This document shows, piece by piece, positions 7,318 through 15,580 of a stretch of 34,571 nt of DNA. Source of the DNA: Xanthobacteraceae bacterium (lineage in GTDB: Bacteria > Pseudomonadota > Alphaproteobacteria > Rhizobiales > Xanthobacteraceae); the NCBI GenBank assembly GCA_019746355.1, contig JAIESC010000003.1, forward strand, positions 1-34,571, written 5' to 3'. The first letter of the stretch is position 1, and the number at the start of each line of letters is the position of its first letter. The notes beneath the pieces were generated by a model that saw only the letters and a list, made by a program, of their open reading frames with translations, was not told where the DNA came from and did not search any database. The translations under genes were made by a program, and so were the position numbers.

Positions 7318-9489
7318 TCAAGCCGCGGACTGCACGGACGCAGGCTCCAGCGCCGGCGGCGGTCCGGTGAGCATCGACACCTCGGCAAAGCCCGCGGCGG
7401 CAAGCTCCTCCGACAGCGCGGCCAGCGCGGGCGCCGCGGTCGCAACGCCGCCGACCAGCACCGCCCAGGGCGCCGCTTGTGCAACCGGCCGGAGCGAGGT
7501 CACGGACTGCGCGCCGGCGTCGACCACCAGATGGTCGTAGCTTTGCGCGAGCGCGCCGAGGGCCGCCCACAGCATCTCCGAAACGAAGATGCCTTCGGCA
7601 TCGTTCCCGAGCTGCCCGGCGGCAACCAGATGCAGCCGCGTGGCCCGGTCGCGGGTGATGATGTCGCCGAACGACGCCTCGCCGCGAACCAGCTCGGCGA
7701 TGCCCGGCGCGGACGGGTCGCTGGAGATCACCTCGATGTTCGGGCCGGCGAAGGCGAGATCGACCAGGATCACGCGCGAAGTCTGGGCCAGTTGGCGCGA
7801 CAGCGCGATGGCGGAAAGCGTCGTGCCGACGTCGCGCGCCGCGCCGATCACGGCGACGCAGCGCCCGGCCTCGCCGGCCTGCTGCAGCGAGGCGGCAATC
7901 GCATCGATGCTGGTGCCGGGCGCAGGCGCATGTTTTGGCGGCGGCACATTGGCGGCGGCCGGCAGGCGGCTCCGCTCCGGCTTGACCTTGGCAGATTTCG
8001 CCTTGGCGGGTCTGGCCGCGACAGGCTCGGCCGCAGCAGCCGCCTGCCCCTGCACCGGCTCGGTATCGATCTGCAACGGCGCGGGCCGCTGGCTTTCGCC
8101 GCTGAGCAGCGCGCCGGTCACCACGAACGCCATCGCCAGGCTGAACGTGCCGAGCGTGGCGATCAGCACGATCGGCATCTTCTTCGGATAGAACGGGATG
8201 TTCGACACCACGGCGCGCGAGATGATGCGCGCGTCGGCGGGCGCCGCCGCGATGCTGTCGCGCGCGGTCGCCTCGCGGTATTTCGCGAGATACGACTCGA
8301 ACAGGTCCTTCTGCGCTTTCGCCTCGCGCTCCAGCGCACGGAGCTGCACGTCCTGCTCGCTGGTCGAGGCGGACTGCCGCTTGGCCTGATCGAGCGTGGC
8401 GTTGAGCGTCTCGAGCCGCGCCCCGGCAACCCTCGCCTCGTTCTCGAGCGAGCGCGCCAGCCGTTCGCCCTCGGAGCGGATCTGCTGGTCGAGGTCGTTG
8501 ATCTGCGCCCGCATCTCGCGGATGCGCGGATGCTGCGGCAAGAGCGTCGAGGACTGCTCGGCGAGCTGCGCGCGCAACGTCACGCGCTGCTCCGAAAGCC
8601 TTCGGATCAATTCGGAGTTGACGATGTCGGACGACTCGATGGGCTGGCCCGAGGCTATCGCCTCCCGGATCAACCGCCCGCGTGCCTCGGCATCGGCCTT
8701 CTGCGCACGCGCCGCCGACACCTGCGTGTTCAGGTCGGTGAGCTGCTGGTTCGACAGCGTGACGGAGCCGCTGCCGAAGAACAGGTTGGAGCGGGCGCGG
8801 AACTCCTCGACCTTGCCTTCGGCCTCCGACACCTTGTCGCGCAGCTTCTCGAGCTCGCCGGACAGCCACTTGCTCGCCGCGCGCGCCTGGTCCTGCTTCG
8901 CCACCTGCTGCAACGTCAGGTATTTTTCCGCGACCAGGTTGGCGACCTTGGGCGCGAGCTCCGGACCGGCCGACTGGAATTCGATGGAGATGACCCGCGA
9001 CTTGTCGACCGCGAACGCGGTGAGCCGCTCGTAATAGGCCGCCAGCACCCGCTCCTCGATCGTCATCGACATCGGGTCCCTGAAGATGCCGATGGTCCGC
9101 AGCGCCTGCAGCGGCGAGAACTCCTTCAGCGCGGCGTTGAACTCCGGCAGCTCGGCGAGGTTCAATTCCTTGATCACCTCGCGCGCCAGATCGCGCGACA
9201 GGATGATCTGCACCTGGCTCGTCACCGCCTCCGGGTCGACGGAGCCGCGCTCCATCATCTGCTTTTCGGCTTCCGGCCGCAGGAAGATGTTCTCGCGGCC
9301 TTCGACCAGCACGCGGGCTTCGGACTTGTAGCGCGGGCTGATGAGATTGACGGCGACGAAGGCCGCCGCCGCGATCAGCAGGGTCGGGCCGATGATCGAG
9401 CGCTTGTTGCGCCACACCGCCCGCGCCACCGTGCCAAGACTGATCTCGTCACCGGTGTCGGTCTGCCTCCGGCCGTGAACTGTACGCAT
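7318..9489 (-). CDS. Wzz/ExoP-like polysaccharide co-polymerase with a degenerate tyrosine-kinase domain
   Basis: A 723-residue inner-membrane protein. It has a cytoplasmic N-terminus, TM1 at about residues 30-50, a long periplasmic coiled-coil-rich region with a Wzz-type start (SPRYKSEARVLVEGR), TM2 near 436-460 (PKKMPIVLIATLGTFSLAMAFVV), an Ala/Lys/Pro-rich linker, and a C-terminal nucleotide-binding-like domain. Family members set chain length and help export of exopolysaccharide. The P-loop reads VIGAARDVGTTLSAIAL: the lysine of GK(S/T) is replaced by threonine. Walker A' keeps one aspartate (ILVDLAF), Walker B reads LVVDAGAQ, and the C-terminus has no tyrosine cluster, so kinase activity is unlikely. 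Start ATG 9489 (MRTVHGRRQ) is preferred to an upstream in-frame start at 9540. It is divergent from the GT4 gene. Confidence 0.85.
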   Translation of the reverse strand: MRTVHGRRQTDTGDEISLGTVARAVWRNKRSIIGPTLLIAAAAFVAVNLISPRYKSEARVLVEGRENIFLRPEAEKQMMERGSVDPEAVTSQVQIILSRDLAREVIKELNLAELPEFNAALKEFSPLQALRTIGIFRDPMSMTIEERVLAAYYERLTAFAVDKSRVISIEFQSAGPELAPKVANLVAEKYLTLQQVAKQDQARAASKWLSGELEKLRDKVSEAEGKVEEFRARSNLFFGSGSVTLSNQQLTDLNTQVSAARAQKADAEARGRLIREAIASGQPIESSDIVNSELIRRLSEQRVTLRAQLAEQSSTLLPQHPRIREMRAQINDLDQQIRSEGERLARSLENEARVAGARLETLNATLDQAKRQSASTSEQDVQLRALEREAKAQKDLFESYLAKYREATARDSIAAAPADARIISRAVVSNIPFYPKKMPIVLIATLGTFSLAMAFVVTGALLSGESQRPAPLQIDTEPVQGQAAAAAEPVAARPAKAKSAKVKPERSRLPAAANVPPPKHAPAPGTSIDAIAASLQQAGEAGRCVAVIGAARDVGTTLSAIALSRQLAQTSRVILVDLAFAGPNIEVISSDPSAPGIAELVRGEASFGDIITRDRATRLHLVAAGQLGNDAEGIFVSEMLWAALGALAQSYDHLVVDAGAQSVTSLRPVAQAAPWAVLVGGVATAAPALAALSEELAAAGFAEVSMLTGPPPALEPASVQSAA

Positions 9490-9660
9490 GCCAACTCCGT
9501 ACTCGCCGACTCGGGCGAAACTGCGCTGTCCGCATGACAAACCATTATGGTTGCCGCCGCGTTAAGGCTGTCTCGCGGTTGGAGCCGGATCGTCAGTCTT
9601 TCTTAACGGTGGAATGTCAATCGGGATGCGATCCTGACCGGCCTCCGCCCCCGGATACGC
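9490..9660. promoter_or_regulatory. Divergent intergenic region between the Wzz-like and GT4 genes
   Basis: This 171-bp stretch separates two outward-facing exopolysaccharide genes and must hold both promoters. It is less GC-rich than its flanks, with TAA-containing segments such as TTCTTAACGG at about 9600. I see no clear palindromic operator. Confidence 0.35.
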
Positions 9661-10851
9661 ATGCGCCCGCTTCCCGCCTCCGCATTCCTTCAGCCAACCG
9701 CGTCGGGCGCCCCGCACGTGCGCCTGGTGACGGGCGGCCAACCGCTCCGGATCCTGCATGTGACGCGCGCACCGGTCGGCGGCATTTTCCGGCACATTCT
9801 CGACCTCGCGAGCGGCCAGGCCGAACGCGGCCACGAGGTCGGCATCATCACCGACAGCCTGACCGGCGGCGACCGCGCCGCCGCGGCGCTGGAGGCCATG
9901 GCCCCGCAACTGAAGCTCGGCGTGGCGCGCTTTCCGATCCAGCGCGAGCTGAGCCCCACCGACCTCTTCGGCTTCCTGAAGGTGCGGCAGCACCTCCTGG
10001 CGCACGATCCGGACGTGATGCACGGCCACGGCGCCAAGGGCGGCGCCTTCGTGCGGCTGATGCCCGCCCCGCGCGCGATCCGCGTCTACACACCGCACGG
10101 CGGCTCGCTGCATTACGGCCGCCACACCTTGCGCGGAACGGTCTATGGCGGGCTCGAGCGCATTCTCATGCGAACGACCGAGCTGTTCCTGTTCGAGAGC
10201 CAGTTCGCCCGCAACGCCTATCAGTCCATGATCGGCCCGCCGCCTTCGATCGTCCGCGTGGTGCCGAACGGCATCACGCCCGCCGAGATGGCGCCGGTCG
10301 CGCCGCGGCCCGATGCCGCGGATCTCCTGAGCGTCGGCGAGTTCCGCCACATCAAGGGAACCGACGTGCTGATCGAGGCGGTGGCTGAGCTTCACAAGGC
10401 CGGCCGCAAGGTCAGCCTGGCGATCGCCGGCGACGGCGAGGAAGGCGAAAAGCTCCGCGAGCTGGTGAGCAGGCTCGGCCTCGATGGCAGCGTCCGCTTT
10501 CTCGGTCACACCCCGGCCCGGCAGGCCTTCGTGCACGGCCGGCAGATGGTGGTGCCGTCGCGGGCGGACTCGCTGCCCTATGCCGTGATCGAGGCCGGCG
10601 GCGCAGGAATTCCCATGATTGCCAGCGGCGTAGGCGGCATTCCTGAGATTTTGGGTCCGGACGGAAACATGGTCCCGCCGGAGAACCCTGGCCGCCTCGC
10701 GGCGGCGATTGCCGCGGCCCTCGACGATCCGGCCAAGGCCCGCACCGGCGCCGAAAGGCTCCGCGAGCGCGTCGGCACGCTGTTCTCCCAGGACGCCATG
10801 GTCGAAGGCGTGCTCGCCGGATACGGCGAGGCGCTTCGCGCCAAGCTTTAG
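9661..10851 (+). CDS. GT4-family glycosyltransferase
   Basis: A 396-residue GT-B fold glycosyltransferase, expected to add a sugar from a nucleotide donor to a lipid-linked polysaccharide precursor on the cytoplasmic face. The N-terminal domain begins LRILHVTRAPVGGIFRHI (about residue 30), with the acceptor-side HGHGAKGG near 122. The C-terminal donor domain starts about LLSVGEFRHIKGTDVLIEA (near 222) and has the family motif VIEAGGAGIPMIASGVGG followed by PEIL, with the first glutamate of the EX7E-like motif. The first 29 residues are not conserved in character; a GTG at 9718 is an alternative start. The donor sugar cannot be named. Confidence 0.88.
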   Translation: MRPLPASAFLQPTASGAPHVRLVTGGQPLRILHVTRAPVGGIFRHILDLASGQAERGHEVGIITDSLTGGDRAAAALEAMAPQLKLGVARFPIQRELSPTDLFGFLKVRQHLLAHDPDVMHGHGAKGGAFVRLMPAPRAIRVYTPHGGSLHYGRHTLRGTVYGGLERILMRTTELFLFESQFARNAYQSMIGPPPSIVRVVPNGITPAEMAPVAPRPDAADLLSVGEFRHIKGTDVLIEAVAELHKAGRKVSLAIAGDGEEGEKLRELVSRLGLDGSVRFLGHTPARQAFVHGRQMVVPSRADSLPYAVIEAGGAGIPMIASGVGGIPEILGPDGNMVPPENPGRLAAAIAAALDDPAKARTGAERLRERVGTLFSQDAMVEGVLAGYGEALRAKL

Positions 10852-10873
10852 CAGCCCGCGACAAAGCACGGCC

Positions 10874-10980
10874 GTCATTCCGGGGCACGCGCGAGGCGCG
10901 TGAGCCCGGAATCCAGCGACACAGGCAATCCCTCTTTGTCTGGATTCCGGGCTCGCGCCTTCGGCGCGCCCCGGAATGAC
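10874..10980. repeat. Long interspersed palindromic repeat, copy 2
   Basis: A 107-bp near-palindrome with the same termini as copy 1 (GTCATTCCGGGGC and CGCGCCCCGGAATGAC) and the same inner arms (GAGCCCGGAATCCAG / CTGGATTCCGGG). The central loop is different. It follows the GT4 stop by about 20 bp and may form the mRNA 3' end. With copy 1 it brackets the deacetylase, Wzz-like and GT4 genes. Confidence 0.8.
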
Positions 10981-11124
10981 GGCGGTGGCCATTCGCAGGC
11001 GCCGCGAGCACACCCGTCACGACATTCCGTTCGATTTTCGCCAATCGCACTAACGGATTTTTGAACTCTCTTAACTACTTTGGCCGCGGACGGAGCGCGC
11101 CCCATTCGGCGCGCGCAAGGACGC

Positions 11125-12666
11125 ATGCACATGGCCCAGTTCGATTCCCGCAGCATGGTTGAAGCCGCAGCGGCGACGCTCGGCACCACGGCGCCGCCCC
11201 CAGGCCCGCACCGCTTCGCCTCCGCCGCGGAAGCGGCCGCAGCCGAGCCGGTTGCGCCGGCCATGTCGCCGATCGTGCTCGCCGGCGCGGTCCGCATGAT
11301 CGAGCTCGCGCTGGTGGCGCTGATCGGCACCGCGATCTACGCCGCTTACGTCGTGCCGATGGAGGGCGTGTCCTGGCACTATTTCGGCGCCATCGCCGCC
11401 GTGTCGGTGCTGACGATGCTGGCGTTTCAAATCGCCGACATCTACCAGGCGCAGGCGTTTCGCGGCCACGAGAAGCAGTACTTCCGCCTCGCCTCCGCCT
11501 GGTCGGTGGTGTTCCTGCTCCTGATCGGCGCGTCGTTCTTTGCCAAGGTCGGCGTCGAATTCTCCCGCGTCTGGCTCGGCGGCTTCTACGCCGTGGGCCT
11601 CGTCGCGCTGCTGACGTTCCGCCGCATGCTGTTCATCATGGTGCGGCGCTGGACGAAGCAAGGCCGCCTCAACCGCCGCACCGCGATCGTCGGCGGCGGC
11701 GAGGCCGGCGAGCAGCTGATCGAAGCGGTCAAGGCCGAGCGCGACACCGACGTGCGCATCATCGGCGTGTTCGACGACCGCGCCGACGACCGCTCGCCCA
11801 CTCACGTCGCGGGCGAGCGCAAGCTCGGCACCGTCGACGACCTCGTCGCGTTCGCGCGACGGACCCGCGTCGACCTCGTGATCTTCACCCTGCCGATCAC
11901 CGCCGAGGGCCGGATCCTGGCGATGCTGAACAAGCTCTGGGTCCTGCCGGTCGACATCCGCCTCTCGGCACACTCCAACAAGCTCCGCTTCCGGCCCCGC
12001 TCCTATTCCTATCTCGGCAGCGTGCCGGTGCTCGACGTGTTCGATCGCCCGATCACCGACTGGGACGTCGTGATGAAGTGGCTGTTCGACAAGATCATCG
12101 GCTCGGTCGCGCTCGTTCTGCTGTCGCCGCTGATGCTCGCAACCGCGATCGCCATCAAGCTCGACAGCAAGGGGCCGATCTTCTTCAAGCAGCGCCGCCA
12201 CGGCTTCAACAACGACGAGATCGAGGTCTACAAGTTTCGTTCTCTGTACACGGAAATGTCCGACCACGCGGTGCAGAAGAGCGTGACCAAGGACGACCCG
12301 CGCGTGACGCGCGTCGGCCGCTTCATCCGCAAGACCAGCATCGACGAGCTGCCGCAGCTCTTCAACGTGGTGTTCAAGGGCACTCTCTCGCTGGTCGGTC
12401 CGCGCCCGCATGCGGTGAACCAGAAGGTCGAGAACCGCCAGTTCGACGAGGCGGTGGACGGCTATTTCGCCCGCCACCGCGTCAAGCCGGGCATCACCGG
12501 CTGGGCGCAGATCAACGGCTGGCGCGGCGAATTGACCGACGCCGACAAGATCAAGGGCCGCGTCGAGCACGACCTCTACTACATCGAGAACTGGTCGCTG
12601 CTGTTCGACCTCGAGATCCTGCTGAAGACGCCGCGGTCGCTGCTCAAGTCCGAGAACGCGTACTGA
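11125..12666 (+). CDS. Undecaprenyl-phosphate sugar-1-phosphate transferase (WcaJ/ExoY type)
   Basis: A 513-residue polytopic protein that should start a repeat unit by moving hexose-1-phosphate (typically glucose or galactose) from a UDP-sugar to undecaprenyl phosphate. It has four N-terminal membrane helices (about residues 45-175), a Rossmann-like middle region ([13 protein letters not shown]), a fifth membrane segment ([23 protein letters not shown]), and the catalytic C-terminal domain with [45 protein letters not shown] and [17 protein letters not shown] chose ATG 11125; a second ATG lies six bases downstream, and an in-frame start at 11080 lies in a segment without protein character. 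Its stop overlaps the next ATG (TGATG at 12664-12668), so the ligase-like gene is coupled. Confidence 0.92.
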   Translation: MHMAQFDSRSMVEAAAATLGTTAPPPGPHRFASAAEAAAAEPVAPAMSPIVLAGAVRMIELALVALIGTAIYAAYVVPMEGVSWHYFGAIAAVSVLTMLAFQIADIYQAQAFRGHEKQYFRLASAWSVVFLLLIGASFFAKVGVEFSRVWLGGFYAVGLVALLTFRRMLFIMVRRWTKQGRLNRRTAIVGGGEAGEQLIEAVKAERDTDVRIIGVFDDRADDRSPTHVAGERKLGTVDDLVAFARRTRVDLVIFTLPITAEGRILAMLNKLWVLPVDIRLSAHSNKLRFRPRSYSYLGSVPVLDVFDRPITDWDVVMKWLFDKIIGSVALVLLSPLMLATAIAIKLDSKGPIFFKQRRHGFNNDEIEVYKFRSLYTEMSDHAVQKSVTKDDPRVTRVGRFIRKTSIDELPQLFNVVFKGTLSLVGPRPHAVNQKVENRQFDEAVDGYFARHRVKPGITGWAQINGWRGELTDADKIKGRVEHDLYYIENWSLLFDLEILLKTPRSLLKSENAY

Positions 12667-14000
12667 TGATCACGCGGCAAGCCGCGTACGCTCCGGCTCC
12701 GTTCGTCCCCGCGAGGGGCACCCCATCCCGCTTGCACGGCAATGAACGGGCCATTGAAACCGCGGCCCGCGACCTCAGAATCTCCGGCGAGCGCCTCCGC
12801 TGCGCGCTGCTCTGGCTCACCGGCGCGAGCGGCGCCATCGTCTTCATCGAGCCGAGCCCCTACGAAATCTCCACCTTCCTGTCGCTGATCATGTTCGCGA
12901 TCGGCGGGCTCACGCTCTCGCCCGTGCTGATGCCGCTGGTGTTCCTGCTGGTGCTGGTCAACATCGGATACAGCATCTCCGGCGCCACCGTGATCGGCGA
13001 ACCGGGCGTCATCGCCTGGCTCGTCACCTCCTGGTACCTCGCCGTCACCGCGGTGTTCTTTGCCGCGATGCTGACCCAGAACACCGAGGCGCGGCTTCGC
13101 GCCATCACCGCGGGCTGCGTCGTCGGCGGGCTGATCGCCTCGTTTGCCGCGATCTTCGGCTATTTCCGCGTGGTGCCAAGCCTCAACGAGCTGCTCCTTC
13201 TCTACGATCGCGCCCGCGGCACCTTCAAGGACCCGAACGTGCTGGGCGCGTTTCTGGTGTTTCCGGCGCTGCTCTGCCTGTTGATGGTGGCGTCCGCCCG
13301 CTTCGGCCGCGCCCTGCGGGGCGCGATGATGTTCGGCTTCATCGGCATCGCCGTGCTGCTGTCGTTCTCGCGCGCGGCCTGGGGCCAGACCGCTTACGCC
13401 GCGGCGCTGATGTTCGCGCTGATCTTCGTCACCACACGGTCGCCGCCGCAGCGGCTGCGCATCGTGCTGCTGATCCTTGTCGGCAGCGTGGTGCTCGCCG
13501 CAGCGATCGCCGCGCTCCTGTCGATCGACGCCGTCGCCCAGCTGTTCGTGCAGCGCGCGAGCTTCAGCCAGAGCTACGACGTCGGCGCCCAGGGACGCTT
13601 TGCCCGCCACTTCCTCGGCGCCATCATGGCGCTCGACTATCCGGTCGGCATCGGTCCGCTGCAGTTCAACAAGTACTTCCCCGAGGACCCGCACAACTCC
13701 TACCTCAACGCCTTCATGGCGGGCGGCTGGCTTGGCGGCGTCGCCTATCCGGCGCTGGTGTTCCTGACGGTCGGGTTCGGGTTTCGCACCGTGTTCATCC
13801 GCACGCCGTACCAGCAGACGACGATTGCGGTGTTTTCCGGCTATTTTGGCGTCGCGACCGAAAGCTTCATCATCGACACCGACCACTGGCGCCACACGTT
13901 CCTGCTGATGGGGCTCATGTGGGGCCTGATTGCGGCCTCGCGGGGCTATGCCCGGCTGGCGGGCTCGCCCGAACTTGCGTCGGCAAGGCCTGCGTCGTAA
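12666..14000 (+). CDS. O-antigen ligase / polymerase-like membrane protein
   Basis: A 444-residue protein with roughly ten to twelve hydrophobic segments and a larger periplasmic loop, matching the Wzy_C/O-antigen ligase family. Visible signatures are LSFSRAAWGQ, a short conserved element found ahead of the loop, and GIGPLQFNKYFPEDPHNSYLNAF with the conserved histidine in PHNSYL, followed by GGWLGGV. It should polymerise or ligate lipid-linked repeat units in the periplasm. The N-terminal 35 residues are polar and probably cytoplasmic. The ATG at 12666 overlaps the transferase stop. The gene ends only 11 bp before the tRNA-Pro gene, so the tRNA may be read from the same transcript. Confidence 0.85.
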   Translation: MITRQAAYAPAPFVPARGTPSRLHGNERAIETAARDLRISGERLRCALLWLTGASGAIVFIEPSPYEISTFLSLIMFAIGGLTLSPVLMPLVFLLVLVNIGYSISGATVIGEPGVIAWLVTSWYLAVTAVFFAAMLTQNTEARLRAITAGCVVGGLIASFAAIFGYFRVVPSLNELLLLYDRARGTFKDPNVLGAFLVFPALLCLLMVASARFGRALRGAMMFGFIGIAVLLSFSRAAWGQTAYAAALMFALIFVTTRSPPQRLRIVLLILVGSVVLAAAIAALLSIDAVAQLFVQRASFSQSYDVGAQGRFARHFLGAIMALDYPVGIGPLQFNKYFPEDPHNSYLNAFMAGGWLGGVAYPALVFLTVGFGFRTVFIRTPYQQTTIAVFSGYFGVATESFIIDTDHWRHTFLLMGLMWGLIAASRGYARLAGSPELASARPAS

Positions 14001-14011
14001 ATCACCCTTGG

Positions 14012-14089
14012 CGGAGCGTAGCGCAGCCCGGTTAGCGCACCAGTCTGGGGGACTGGGGGTCGCGAGTTCGAATCTCGCCGCTCCGACCA
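14012..14089 (+). tRNA. tRNA-Pro (anticodon GGG)
   Basis: The acceptor stem CGGAGCG (14012-14018) pairs with CGCTCCG (14079-14085), followed by A and an encoded CCA. The D arm is GCGC-AGCCCGGTTA-GCGC. The anticodon arm is CCAGT-CTGGGGG-ACTGG, giving anticodon GGG. The T arm is GCGAG-TTCGAAT-CTCGC. All stems are complete. The segment from the anticodon loop to three bases past the CCA is repeated exactly at 24522-24569, showing that the gene is the attachment site of the element that follows. The 5' half is host DNA and the 3' half at this position was supplied by the element. Confidence 0.97.
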
Positions 14090-14092
14090 ACA
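14045..14092. repeat. attL: left 48-bp direct repeat in tRNA-Pro
   Basis: These 48 bases, from the anticodon loop of tRNA-Pro to three bases past its CCA end, recur without mismatch at 24522-24569. The bases on either side of the two copies differ, so the repeat is precise. With the integrase next to the other copy, this defines the left boundary of the integrated element. Confidence 0.93.
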
Positions 14093-14132
14093 ACACCGCT
14101 GAAAACAAAAGCGTTTCTGCAATCGAGGGACC

Positions 14133-14168
14133 GTCTCGACTATTCGGAAAACGGAACGAATAGGAGAC
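14133..14168. repeat. Inverted repeat beside attL
   Basis: GTCTC and CTATTCG (14133-14146, with a 2-base bulge) pair with CGAATAG and GAGAC (14157-14168) around a 10-base spacer, giving 12 paired bases. It lies 41 bp inside the att core. It could be a binding site for the recombination proteins or a terminator for the tRNA transcript; no T-run follows. Confidence 0.5.
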
Positions 14169-14174
14169 AAGGTG

Positions 14175-14211
14175 CGCAAGTCAGCACCGAAACTCCCGAA
14201 AAAGTCCCGAA
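14175..14211. promoter_or_regulatory. Candidate integrase arm-type sites, left side
   Basis: CGCAAGTCAGC (14175-14185) is followed by CCCGAA at 14195 and again at 14206. The same 11-mer and the same pair of CCCGAA motifs (spaced 12 instead of 11) are found next to attR at 24439-24475. Tyrosine integrases of the lambda type bind short repeated arm sites on both sides of the core, which would explain this. Inference. Confidence 0.5.
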
Positions 14212-14378
14212 GTAAGTTCTCTGGCCGTTCCCCGACAGGGCTACCCGATAGGAATGCGCGGCTTGTGAACTCGGTCCATTCTCGCAAGAAACTCTTTTCG
14301 GTTGAACTTTCAATCCGTTGCGAAGAATCTGCATGACGCTTCTTGCGATCTTGGGGCGGTTTGTACATATGTGGGTTG

Positions 14379-14906
14379 ATGTCGGGCGATTCTGTGCGGG
14401 CGCCACTCGATCATCTTGCGCTCGCAGTCCAATCCAAACTCATAGAAATCGGTGAAGGCGCGACGGTTGAGGACGCGCTGCGTGACCTTGTTGACGAGTG
14501 CGTTGACGCGCACGTTGCGCTTGAGAACATCACCAATTTGCCGCGGGACGCGATGCAATGGATTCTCGCTTTGCGGATGACTCGAAAGCGAAAGCCGCGC
14601 CAGATGCAGCGGCGGCGGTTAACGCCCGCCGCGTGCACGCGGGCGCGCCTGGTGTGCTCCGTGGTGCCCGGCTTAATCCAGCCCGTCAGGGCGAAGGGCG
14701 TCGGCGCTGATCCAGCGCGGCTTTGGACGTTGCTGGTCATGATGGCCGGCGGCATGAAGGCGCCGCAAGTCGGGCGCGTCTTGTGGGCTGGTGCGCCGAT
14801 GGCGGCGCATTCCGGCAACCGGAATCTCGTGCACGATCTGCGTCGCGACGTATTCCGCTCGATTGCTGACCGGCTTAGTTCGCTGATGCTGGCACCGGCC
14901 GCTTAG
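14379..14906 (+). CDS. Unrecognised element protein, possibly two overlapping or frameshifted genes
   Basis: The frame encodes 175 residues from ATG 14379 (MSGDSVRAP). Residues 1-62 read as a normal soluble helical protein (LALAVQSKLIEIGEGATVEDALRDL...). The middle part (about 63-105) is Arg/Pro/Cys-rich and looks like a shadow of another frame. In that other frame, ATG 14558 starts a more natural 50-residue sequence (MDSRFADDSKAKAAPDAA...GEGRRR) ending at a TGA at 14708. After about residue 108, the first frame again looks coding (LWTLLVMMAGGMKAPQVGRVLW ... LVHDLRRDVFRSIAD). So this may be one odd gene, or two genes with a frameshift near 14700. No family recognised. An intrinsic terminator follows at 14928. 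Confidence 0.45.
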   Translation: MSGDSVRAPLDHLALAVQSKLIEIGEGATVEDALRDLVDECVDAHVALENITNLPRDAMQWILALRMTRKRKPRQMQRRRLTPAACTRARLVCSVVPGLIQPVRAKGVGADPARLWTLLVMMAGGMKAPQVGRVLWAGAPMAAHSGNRNLVHDLRRDVFRSIADRLSSLMLAPAA

Positions 14907-14927
14907 CTGTTTCCCACAGCCATTACC

Positions 14928-14956
14928 AGCCGCCCCCCCGGATGGGCGGCTTTTTC
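14928..14956 (+). terminator. Intrinsic terminator
   Basis: AGCCGCCC (14928-14935) pairs with GGGCGGCT (14944-14951), with an 8-base loop, followed by a run of T residues. It lies 22 bp after the stop of the preceding gene and 16 bp before the ATG of the Arc-like gene. Confidence 0.75.
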
Positions 14957-14971
14957 GTTGAGGAGGCTACG

Positions 14972-15139
14972 ATGCACGTTCGGGTGCTCGGCAATTTTGC
15001 TGAAGTCGTCAAGCAAATTGCCGAGGAAGAATCTCGCTCTGTCCAGAACACGGTCAACAAGCTGCTGATCGAGGCTATCCGCGCCCGCGGCAAGGCGACG
15101 ACGCCAGCCAATGACCGCGACGCGCAAGCGACTGCCTGA
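14972..15139 (+). CDS. Arc-like ribbon-helix-helix DNA-binding protein
   Basis: A 55-residue protein. Its start, MHVRVLGNFAEVVKQIAEEESRSVQNTVNKLLIEAI, has the beta strand followed by two helices typical of Arc/MetJ-type repressors, with the SRSVQNTVNKLL turn between helices. Such proteins bind operators as dimers, here probably controlling the element's own promoters. The ATG at 14972 has a strong GAGGAG site 9 bases upstream; an in-frame upstream start at 14942 would overlap the terminator stem. The C-terminal 18 residues are Ala/Thr/Lys-rich and look unstructured. Confidence 0.6.
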   Translation: MHVRVLGNFAEVVKQIAEEESRSVQNTVNKLLIEAIRARGKATTPANDRDAQATA

Positions 15140-15211
15140 AAAAAGTAACCTGGACGCCGGGTAACAAAACGCCCGGCCGCGCTGCAACGCGAACCGGGCG
15201 AAGGATCATGA

Positions 15212-15580
15212 ATGAGCTTCAGATATACGCGCGCCGTTCGCGCGGTCAAGAACATCACGGCGACCGAGCAGCACATTTTGATGTACCTCTGCGACCGGTG
15301 CGACGATCGCGGCCAGTGCTATCCCAGCCAAGACACGATCGGCAAAGACACGTTTCGCGGCGAGCGAGTCGTACGCGCCGCGCTGCAGTCGCTGGAGAAG
15401 AATAAGCTTATTGCTCGGTCGAGACGAACCAATCGTTTCGGTGATCGCACGTCCGATCTCATCACCGTGCTGATCCAACCGGCGGAAAGCGCAGGGTTGT
15501 CTGTAACAGACGCTGCACAGAGCAGTGACAGCCAACCGGCAGTAAACGACAGCCAACCGGCAGAAATCGACCGAGCCTAA
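15212..15580 (+). CDS. Helix-turn-helix protein (replication-initiator N-terminal type)
   Basis: A 122-residue protein whose first 90 residues match the winged-helix HTH_36 type: TATEQHILMYLCDRCDDRGQCYPSQDTIGKDT, then FRGERVVRAALQSLEKNKLIARSRRTNRFGDRTSDLITV. This domain is common at the N-terminus of phage and plasmid replication proteins, where it binds the origin. Here only the DNA-binding part is present, followed by a polar tail with the repeat SQPAVNDSQPAEIDRA, so it may act as a regulator or a minimal initiator. A short GAAGGA site lies upstream of ATG 15212. An overlapping ATG at 15208 opens a different, shorter frame that I do not support. Confidence 0.65.
   Translation: MSFRYTRAVRAVKNITATEQHILMYLCDRCDDRGQCYPSQDTIGKDTFRGERVVRAALQSLEKNKLIARSRRTNRFGDRTSDLITVLIQPAESAGLSVTDAAQSSDSQPAVNDSQPAEIDRA

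Noticed and set aside
13946..14368. Minus-strand frame containing the peptide ERRDSNSRPPVPQ
   Set aside because: That peptide is the well-known translation of the 3' end of a tRNA gene read backwards. The same artefact appears near 24520-24570.
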